From contig JAJYJL010000211.1 of the NCBI GenBank assembly GCA_021789565.1, positions 1-9,442 on the forward strand: 9,442 bases of DNA, given 5' to 3'. A program made the position numbers and the translations under genes. The notes under the pieces are model-generated. The model searched no databases. It was not told where the DNA came from and was given only the letters and a program-made list of their open reading frames with translations. Below are positions 1-5,288 of the stretch, in pieces. The stretch is from Acidobacteriota bacterium. Lineage in GTDB: Bacteria > Acidobacteriota > Terriglobia > UBA7540. Positions within the stretch are counted from its first letter, which is position 1. Each line of letters opens with the position of its first letter.

Positions 1-48
1 CAACTGGCGCAGGTGGTCGTCCTTAGCAATTGTGGTTGTTCGGTTCGC

Positions 49-399
49 TCAGGATGGCAGCGTTATGATGCGAGTTTCACCCGCAAGCTTGATCGCCTGC
101 AGTACTTGCGAATTCCCCGGACCCTGTTGAAGCTGCAGTTCCGTATCCTTGTTCTTCTTTTCCTCTGGAATACACTTGCAGGCGTGCGTAACCACGACCT
201 TCGAGTTCTTCAGGAATTGGACCTGATCCAGCTTCTCATTTACTACAACTTCATAGGTGCCGGCTCTTAATGTCTGCCCGCCAGGCAGTAAAACATCCTG
301 GGTTACGCGTATGGTCCTAGATGCCGCAAAGGTGAAACTTGCAAAGAAGAGAGACAAACACCCGAGCAGCAATCCTTTCTTGGCGATTTTTGACAACAT
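49..399 (-). CDS. Small exported protein of unknown function
   Basis: This gene encodes 116 residues. The frame stays open upstream to 576, but ATG 399 is chosen because a strong GGAGGT site lies 6 bases before it and because a signal peptide begins exactly there. Residues 1-25 have a basic start (KIAKK), a hydrophobic core and a TFA|A cleavage site, so the mature protein is about 91 residues in the periplasm or outside the cell. It contains an LPGGQTLRAGTYEVVVN segment (residues 38-54), which looks like a beta-strand-rich fold, then a CKC pair (C74, C76) in a basic, charged loop (EEKKNKD), and a C-terminal strand region. Small exported proteins with an 'LPAGTYxV' core are common in acidobacteria, as far as I recall; none has a firm function. 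The two close cysteines could form a disulfide or bind a metal, which is inference. It is separated from the upstream epimerase gene by 157 bases that carry its own regulatory signals. Confidence 0.75.
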   Translation of the reverse strand: MLSKIAKKGLLLGCLSLFFASFTFAASRTIRVTQDVLLPGGQTLRAGTYEVVVNEKLDQVQFLKNSKVVVTHACKCIPEEKKNKDTELQLQQGPGNSQVLQAIKLAGETRIITLPS

Positions 400-405
400 A
401 GCAAT

Positions 406-411
406 ACCTCC
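406..411 (-). promoter_or_regulatory. Shine-Dalgarno site fixing the start at 399
   Basis: The minus strand reads GGAGGT here, 6 bases before the ATG at 399-397. This site, with the signal peptide that starts there, rules out the longer 175-codon reading from 576. Confidence 0.8.
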
Positions 412-436
412 GGAATGACTTTCCCAATACCGCTCC

Positions 437-445
437 ATTAACGCA
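437..445 (-). promoter_or_regulatory. Candidate extended -10 element
   Basis: The minus strand reads TGC-GTTAAT: an extended -10 (TGn) followed by a hexamer that matches TATAAT at 4 of 6 positions. Transcription would start near 430, about 30 bases before the ATG at 399. The centre of the palindrome at 465-480 would then lie about 42 bases upstream of the start, the class II position for CRP-family activators. No -35 is obvious, as expected for an activator-dependent promoter. The hexamer match alone is weak; the geometry is what supports it. Confidence 0.4.
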
Positions 446-464
446 TCTCTGATTTGCTGAAGTA

Positions 465-480
465 TGTGATACCCATCACA
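465..480. promoter_or_regulatory. CRP-family operator-like palindrome
   Basis: The sequence is TGTGAT-ACCC-ATCACA, a perfect 6-base inverted repeat that fits the CRP consensus TGTGA-N6-TCACA in both half-sites and in spacing. It lies in the 157-base gap between the epimerase stop and the small exported protein gene, 66 bases before that gene's start, and so is placed to control it. The half-site and spacing match is direct; the identity of the regulator is inferred, and no CRP/FNR gene is in the window. As an RNA hairpin it would have no U-tract, so a terminator for the epimerase gene is less likely. Confidence 0.5.
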
Positions 481-556
481 CATCCGGTCCAGTCCATGCC
501 GAGTTCCCAACCCACTGTGACAGGGTGGCACACATGCGATGTCGGGTAAGCGGCGG

Positions 557-1525
557 TTAAACCTGGACTGTGCCATTCCGGATAAGCCATGCGAGGGATT
601 CTTTCACTGCTTCAAGCGAGCTGTAACGCGGTTGATAGCCAAGGATGCGACTGGCTTTCTCAATGCTGCAATTGGAGGAGTGGCGGATATGGTCCCAGGT
701 GGCTGAGGCATCTTCCGCCGAAACCGTTTTATTCCATTCGGCCCACGGCAGGAATGTCAGATTAGCCGGCTTGCCAAACCAACCGGCGACGGCTTCTGCG
801 TAACCTTGCAGGGTGAGTGCGGCAACAGAGGTTACGTTGAACGCTTCACCGACTGCACCGCTCCAGTTCGAGAGCGCTCGCACGAACGCCTGGGCCACGT
901 CGTCGGCGTGGACGTGATGAAGGGTCTCCAGACCCAGGTGCGGCAGCGCCAAACCTCTTCCCTGAGCCAGATCCGAATAAACCTGCGGACTGAAGTTTGC
1001 CGCCGGATTAACTGGCACCCATCCCTGCCCCACGATGTGCCCCGGACGCAGGACCGTTGCAGGAAATCCCGCCCTGCGCGCCTCTGCCAGCAGGTATTCT
1101 TCAATCGCGGCCTTTCGACGTCCGTAGTCGCAAATCGGCCGCCGGGGATCGTTCTCCGTGGCGGGCACCTGCGCACCGGGGCCGCTTGCCCAGATGGTCC
1201 CACAATGGATCAGCAGTTGAATGCGCCCGCGCAGCGCGTCAACCAGTTGCCGTGCGCTATGCGGCTGGTAGCAGATCATGTCGATGACAACATCGGGCTC
1301 AAGCGCCGCGACGCGTTCGCCAAATTCGCCATCAGCCTCTGCCTTTGGCCGATCGATTTCGACCCACTGTACACGTTCCCATGCCGCTCGGCCCGGTAGT
1401 GTTTCCGGCTCGTAGCGAGGCCTTTTCTGGCGACTCATCACGGAAACTTCGTAGTCCGCCTCAATCAGCCTCGGCACGAGGTACGTGCCGGTATGGCCGG
1501 TCCCGCCGATGACAACCACTCGCAT
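557..1525 (-). CDS. NAD(P)-dependent epimerase/dehydratase (extended SDR)
   Basis: This 322-residue protein has the length of an extended short-chain dehydrogenase/reductase. A Rossmann nucleotide-binding loop GGTGHTG sits at residues 7-13, right after the first beta strand. The catalytic pair is visible as Y134-x3-K138 (YGRRK), with T110/S114 in the preceding 'HCGTIWASG' strand as candidate third residue. RPG (160-162) and HVHADDVA (204-211) are the usual motifs of NAD-dependent sugar epimerases and related dehydratases. The C-terminal part (about 225-322) would form the substrate lobe, so a cytoplasmic role on a nucleotide sugar or similar metabolite is likely, but the substrate cannot be read from sequence. 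The ATG at 1525 has a GGGAG site 6 bases upstream. It stands alone: 139 bases separate it from the molybdoenzyme gene and 157 from the small exported protein gene. A role as an atypical reductase of the same superfamily cannot be excluded. Confidence 0.88.
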   Translation of the reverse strand: MRVVVIGGTGHTGTYLVPRLIEADYEVSVMSRQKRPRYEPETLPGRAAWERVQWVEIDRPKAEADGEFGERVAALEPDVVIDMICYQPHSARQLVDALRGRIQLLIHCGTIWASGPGAQVPATENDPRRPICDYGRRKAAIEEYLLAEARRAGFPATVLRPGHIVGQGWVPVNPAANFSPQVYSDLAQGRGLALPHLGLETLHHVHADDVAQAFVRALSNWSGAVGEAFNVTSVAALTLQGYAEAVAGWFGKPANLTFLPWAEWNKTVSAEDASATWDHIRHSSNCSIEKASRILGYQPRYSSLEAVKESLAWLIRNGTVQV

Positions 1526-1552
1526 AGTCTTCTCCCTTTTACCCGAAAGTCG

Positions 1553-1558
1553 ATTTTA
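1553..1558 (-). promoter_or_regulatory. Possible -10 for the epimerase gene
   Basis: The minus strand reads TAAAAT (5 of 6 to consensus) 27 bases before the ATG at 1525, after the bases TTG. No good -35 lies at the right distance; the best at 18 bases is TCGCAA, only 3 of 6. This is the best candidate in the 139-base gap at 1526-1664, where I see no clear terminator for the upstream operon. Confidence 0.25.
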
Positions 1559-1664
1559 CAAGGGCGGCTCTGATGTTTGCGATAATTCTGGAAAGCGAAT
1601 CTTCCTGTTCGAGGTGGGGTGCTCAGTTCACAACTTCAAACCAGGCGTGAGATGCGCGAAGCCG

Positions 1665-2423
1665 TCAAATGCCGGCATACCAGGCGTATCCGTATTCCGG
1701 CTCTACCGATCCAAGGCCCTTGCCGAATGTTTTGATATTATCGGTTACTGTAAGGTGGGTAATGTATTTGACGCTTTTGTAACCAAGTTGCCGGGGGACA
1801 CGCATGCGAAGAGGTCCGCCGAACGGCGCAGGAAGATCACTGCCATTCATTCCCAGAGTGAGAATAGTCTGCGGGTGCAGGGCATCAGCCATGTCCAGGC
1901 TGTCCCACCAGTCCTTTTGAAACGAACGATAGACAACGTAGCGCGCATGGGGCAAAATTCCGATTGCATCGAGGATCTGCGAGAGCTGGACGCCGCTCCA
2001 CTCTGCGATGTAAGACCAACCCTCTTCGCACGCGATCAGAGTAATCTGACTGCTACGCGGATAAGCCTTGAGTTGCGCAAGCGAAAACGATGCCGGTCGC
2101 GCAACCATGCCGTCCACCGTGAGGCGCCAATCCGCAAATCCTCCCGCCTGGACCCGCTGGAACTCCGTGCCAAGAGGAGCAACCGGGTTGGCGAACGGAC
2201 GTTTTGAAATCTGGCTTTGGGCAAACTCGCGCGCCATGGTGTGGCGGGTCAATAACCGCTGCGCCGCATAGGTGAGCGTTTCGCCGGGGCCAAACAGCGT
2301 GCCGGCATCAGGCGGCACCAGGCCATACCGCTCCGCAAGTTTGGCAGCCACTCCAAGGCCGGATGCTCCAGCAACAGCCGCCAGCCCTGTGGTGATAAGT
2401 TTGCGCCTTGAAATCTTGCTCAT
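1665..2423 (-). CDS. Tat-exported molybdopterin oxidoreductase, sulfite oxidase family
   Basis: This is the 252-residue catalytic partner of the cytochrome encoded just upstream. It begins with a twin-arginine signal (SRRKLI, residues 5-10) and an alanine-rich hydrophobic stretch to about 27, so it should fold with its cofactor in the cytoplasm and be exported to the periplasm. The sulfite-oxidase fold is recognised from three blocks: WRLTVDGMV (99-107), the molybdenum-ligand region LIACEEGWSYIAEWSGVQL (129-147) with C132 as the expected thiolate ligand, and GGPLRMRVPRQLGYKSVKYI (202-221) near the pterin. The short length means no C-terminal dimerisation domain, as in MsrP (YedY). The start at 2423 is fixed by the ATGA overlap with the cytochrome gene and by the Tat motif; the frame stays open to 2711 but that part lies inside the cytochrome gene. 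Substrate unknown: a methionine sulfoxide, other S- or N-oxide, or sulfite are possibilities. Confidence 0.85.
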   Translation of the reverse strand: MSKISRRKLITTGLAAVAGASGLGVAAKLAERYGLVPPDAGTLFGPGETLTYAAQRLLTRHTMAREFAQSQISKRPFANPVAPLGTEFQRVQAGGFADWRLTVDGMVARPASFSLAQLKAYPRSSQITLIACEEGWSYIAEWSGVQLSQILDAIGILPHARYVVYRSFQKDWWDSLDMADALHPQTILTLGMNGSDLPAPFGGPLRMRVPRQLGYKSVKYITHLTVTDNIKTFGKGLGSVEPEYGYAWYAGI

Positions 2424-3139
2424 GACCGCTCCATCGGTTTCGGAAGCCGGCCGGTAATCATGGCGAGTACCCTTTTCCGAAATCCTGCAAGATAAACCAT
2501 AACAACGTGGACCAGAAGAAAGAGCACCAGTCCAATGGAAACAAAGAAGTGCAGCGTGCGTGCAGATTGCCGCCCGCCCAGAATTGTAACCGCATGCGGA
2601 AACGCTGAAGTGAAAGCGGGAGACAGGTCTAAACCTGTCCAGATCACCAGCGGGAATAGAACGAAAATCACCAGCAGATACGCCAGACGTTGCAGCACAT
2701 TGTACGACCAATCTTCATCCTCTGGCGGGCGCTTGAAGCGAAAATGGTTCGTGATGGAACTGGCAAGATTCTCCGCTGATAGGTCAGAGCGTGCCGGCCA
2801 CAGGCTTCGGTGAAAATGCCCCGCAAAGAATCCGAAGACGAGGTAAAGCAGACCGGTCAGAACGGCCAACCATGCGGCCTCAAAATGGAGGGCCCGGCTC
2901 CAGCCATTCTGGTCGGGGAGCACATAGCCGTAACCGGTCGGCACCGAAGCACGCGACGACGGAATCGGTATTGTAAGGAACGGACGCATATTGACGTTGC
3001 CGGTTTCGCCCCAGTAGAAGCGCGGGTGAGAGATGAGGATTTCAACTCCGGTAACCAGCAGGGCCACAAAGGCCGCGAAGGTCAGCCAGTGCGTAACGCG
3101 AACCAGGGCAGGATGTCGCGGACGGTTTATTTCAGGCAT
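2420..3139 (-). CDS. b561-type membrane cytochrome, redox partner of the molybdoenzyme
   Basis: This 239-residue integral membrane protein has four hydrophobic segments at about 18-36, 84-106, 150-170 and 198-217. Histidines at or near helix ends fit bis-His haem b ligation: H17 (VTHW), H85 (LHF), H197 (LHF) and H211 (LVH). The pattern is that of the cytochrome b561/NiFe-hydrogenase b-subunit superfamily, not the six-helix ferric-reductase-like MsrQ/YedZ. It would carry electrons from the quinone pool or a similar donor to the periplasmic molybdoenzyme. The two genes overlap as ATGA, so they are very likely translationally coupled. I chose ATG 3139 because MPEINRPRHPALVRVTHW is a normal start for the family. 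A GTG at 3199 would add 20 residues with no family resemblance, though it has a weak AAGG upstream. ATG 3139 lacks a Shine-Dalgarno site. Confidence 0.85.
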   Translation of the reverse strand: MPEINRPRHPALVRVTHWLTFAAFVALLVTGVEILISHPRFYWGETGNVNMRPFLTIPIPSSRASVPTGYGYVLPDQNGWSRALHFEAAWLAVLTGLLYLVFGFFAGHFHRSLWPARSDLSAENLASSITNHFRFKRPPEDEDWSYNVLQRLAYLLVIFVLFPLVIWTGLDLSPAFTSAFPHAVTILGGRQSARTLHFFVSIGLVLFLLVHVVMVYLAGFRKRVLAMITGRLPKPMERS

Positions 3140-3146
3140 CGGCGCG

Positions 3147-3152
3147 ATTGTA
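3147..3152 (-). promoter_or_regulatory. Possible -10 giving a leaderless cytochrome mRNA
   Basis: The minus strand reads TACAAT (5 of 6 to consensus) and ends 7 bases before ATG 3139. If used, transcription would start at or next to the start codon. This fits the absence of a Shine-Dalgarno site, but the region 17 bases upstream (GTGCGC) is not a -35. It is suggestive only. Confidence 0.25.
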
Positions 3153-3247
3153 TCATCAGCCTGCCCGCCGCGCACTGCACAATTGCAAATGGCGACCACT
3201 CACTTGCCTTTGTTCCGCACGTTGGCCTGAAATCAATTTCTTTTGGA

Positions 3248-5062
3248 TTAAAAGACTGATGTTCGTTTAAGGCCCTCGGCATGCATCTCCGGCTGATCCT
3301 GAATTTCCAGGTTCATCTTGCGCAGCAGGGCCGTGAATCGCGGGTCGGCACGGAGGGGATCCAGAAAAGGGTAGGTCTTAATCGGTTCGATCATGCGGTC
3401 CGGTGCATCAATAGCCCGTTCCAGCCAGACGAAGGCCTCGTCGATGTCGCCAAGACCGAGGTGTATCCAGGCGAAACAGGTTGGGGGGACGTACCGTTCG
3501 CGGGCGATCGATCGGACATGCTTCAGGACTGTTCGGGCCTCGGCGGTGTGCCCGCCCAATCCCAGCGCCAGGCCGAGCCATCCCTGCAGCATCGGCAAGT
3601 CAGGGCAATGGTCAATCGATTTTTGAAAGGCAGCGACGCTCTCGTCGAAACTCTTCATGCTCACGTAAACCTGGCCGGCAACGTCATAAGGCACGAAGTA
3701 CTCTGGTTCCATCTCAATGTTTCGGCGCGCCTGCTCGACAGCGCGGTCGAACCTGCGCGAAAGGTAGAGCATGACCGTAAGCCAACTGCGTGCGTCGAGT
3801 GACAACGGGTCGGATTCAAGCATCAATTCCAGCTCAGCAACGGCCTCTTCGGGCTTCCCGAGTTCAGCCAGGACCATTGCGTGCCGAAGCCGAACCAGAC
3901 ACGAAGTTGGATCCAGCTTACGGGCAAGTGCTACCTCCTTCTGTATCTCCGCCCAGTCGTAGTAATCGATCTCGTTGGGGCAATCGCGTTTTGCCGGATA
4001 GAAGCTCAGCAATGCATGGGCGTCGGCCAAGCTGCTATCGGCATCGAGGGAGCGTAGCACGTATGACCTGCCGATCCGGTCCGTTTCTCTGGAGGGCGCA
4101 TATCCAAATAGGCCCAGGTACCAATAGAGCTCAGCGAGGGAGTTGCAGGCCAGCGCGAACCTGGGATCGTGCATAAGGGCCGCCTCGAAATGCCGCATCG
4201 CTTCCCTCATAGCCTCTGGGGTCATTTTCCACATTTCATAACGGCCCTTAATATACTGGTTATACGCCGCGAGGTCTTCCGTGGGCCTTTTTCGAATATG
4301 TTCCGGCAGATCTGCGCCCTCGCGCTTTGCCTGCACGATCGTTGGGATATGCAGGGCAAGGTCCCCGGTAATACAGTTATGTAGCTCAAAGATGTCGTGC
4401 ATCTCTGCGTTATACCCCCGGGCAAACACGTGCGTCTGATCGCTGGCCTGGATCAACTGCGCGTTGATGCTGACCTGATCATGGTTGCGCCGCACACTAC
4501 CTTCCAGAACGTAATCCACATTCAACTCGCGTGCGATCCTCGCGATGTCTTTATGGCTGCCCTTGTAATGCATGGCGGTGGTGCGGGCAATCACCGCCAG
4601 ATGTTCGGGTGCCAGGTTTGCCAGTGCGGTGATAATCTCGTCGGTCATGGCATCGCTGAAGTATTCCTCGGCTTGATCTCCGCTCAAGTTTACAAGGGGC
4701 AACACAAGCAGACGTGTCGTGGGTGCTCGTCCGGGGAACATTCGACACGAAACGCTTCCCAGAAAACGATAACCATGCTTGGGCAATGTCTCGATAAAAC
4801 GCGGATCGTCAGCGCAGTCGTTCAGCGCTTCGCGCAGTCGTGCGATTGCAGCGTTGAGGTTGTTGTCGAAATCGACGAACACCTCTTCCCGCCACAAACG
4901 GCGATACAGTTCTTCGCGGGTAACAACTTCTCCGGGATGTTCGAGCAGCGAAGCCAGAACCTGGAAAGATTTTTCGCGGAGCTTCACTCGCGCCCCGCGT
5001 TTGTAGAGCTGGCCCGAATCCAGGTCGACTTCGAAACAATCGAAGTGAACCTTGCCGGCCAT
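3248..5062 (-). CDS. Winged-helix / TolB-like / TPR transcriptional regulator
   Basis: This 604-residue protein has three parts. Residues 5-102 are an OmpR/PhoB-type winged-helix DNA-binding domain (KLREKSFQVLASLLEHPGEVVTREEL, then the recognition-helix region NNLNAAIARLREALND and the wing ETLPKHGYRFLG). Residues 116-242 are a FlgO/TolB-N-like domain (LLVLPLVNLSGD, YFSDAMTDEIITALANL, VDYVLEGSVRR). Residues 262-555 are TPR-type helical repeats for protein-protein contact, ending in the family-typical LDPLRADPRFTALLRKMNL (567-585). No receiver domain and no membrane helix are seen, so unlike CadC it should be a cytoplasmic one-component regulator that senses through the TolB-like/TPR part; the signal is unknown. 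The ATG at 5062 has GGAGGG 5 bases upstream. It is divergent from the lipoprotein gene, with a clear promoter at 5092-5120. Its targets are not shown by sequence; itself and the divergent gene are the natural candidates. Confidence 0.88.
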   Translation of the reverse strand: MAGKVHFDCFEVDLDSGQLYKRGARVKLREKSFQVLASLLEHPGEVVTREELYRRLWREEVFVDFDNNLNAAIARLREALNDCADDPRFIETLPKHGYRFLGSVSCRMFPGRAPTTRLLVLPLVNLSGDQAEEYFSDAMTDEIITALANLAPEHLAVIARTTAMHYKGSHKDIARIARELNVDYVLEGSVRRNHDQVSINAQLIQASDQTHVFARGYNAEMHDIFELHNCITGDLALHIPTIVQAKREGADLPEHIRKRPTEDLAAYNQYIKGRYEMWKMTPEAMREAMRHFEAALMHDPRFALACNSLAELYWYLGLFGYAPSRETDRIGRSYVLRSLDADSSLADAHALLSFYPAKRDCPNEIDYYDWAEIQKEVALARKLDPTSCLVRLRHAMVLAELGKPEEAVAELELMLESDPLSLDARSWLTVMLYLSRRFDRAVEQARRNIEMEPEYFVPYDVAGQVYVSMKSFDESVAAFQKSIDHCPDLPMLQGWLGLALGLGGHTAEARTVLKHVRSIARERYVPPTCFAWIHLGLGDIDEAFVWLERAIDAPDRMIEPIKTYPFLDPLRADPRFTALLRKMNLEIQDQPEMHAEGLKRTSVF

Positions 5063-5091
5063 GGAAACCCTCCGGCGAGCCTTATAACTGC

Positions 5092-5120
5092 AGAATACGC
5101 CCGCTCGATTTTCGAGTCAA
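5092..5120 (-). promoter_or_regulatory. Sigma-70-type promoter of the regulator gene
   Basis: The minus strand reads TTGACT (5115-5120, 5 of 6 to -35), a 17-base spacer, then TATTCT (5092-5097, 4 of 6 to -10). Transcription would start near 5085, leaving a leader of about 23 bases before ATG 5062, with its Shine-Dalgarno site inside. Hexamers and spacing are near ideal, making this the best promoter in the window. Confidence 0.65.
5104..5116. promoter_or_regulatory. Palindrome in the promoter spacer, candidate operator
   Basis: The sequence CTCGA-TTT-TCGAG is a perfect 5-base inverted repeat inside the -35/-10 spacer that overlaps the first two bases of the -35 on the plus strand (5115-5116). 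A protein bound here would block RNA polymerase. Autorepression by the winged-helix regulator is a natural guess, but these domains often bind direct repeats, so another repressor is possible. Confidence 0.4.
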
Positions 5121-5288
5121 GGGGCGTGTTTTCCATGGGATACGCGGTAAGACAAATGTAAGGTGGAATTAAGCCTCCGTCTATTGCCCTCTCGCCTCAA
5201 GTTCGACTACGTTGCAGGTATCGGCGAGTTCATCCGGATTCGCTCCAATTACCAATAGACCTGTCCATGACGGCAGGGGGAGGTACGT

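Noticed and set aside
806..1399. 197-codon plus-strand frame
   Set aside because: It is fully antisense to the epimerase gene, whose GGTGHTG and YxxxK motifs fix the coding strand.
1485..2207. 240-codon plus-strand frame
   Set aside because: It is antisense to the molybdoenzyme and runs into the epimerase start; its translation is rich in Arg, Ser and Cys with no recognisable motif.
4397..5161. 254-codon plus-strand frame
   Set aside because: It is antisense to the N-terminal half of the regulator, has no ribosome site, and its translation has no domain; the minus-strand protein is clearly real.
5191..5228. CTCGCC/GGCGAG inverted repeat with a 26-base gap
   Set aside because: The arms are only 6 bases and far apart, so chance is a sufficient explanation.
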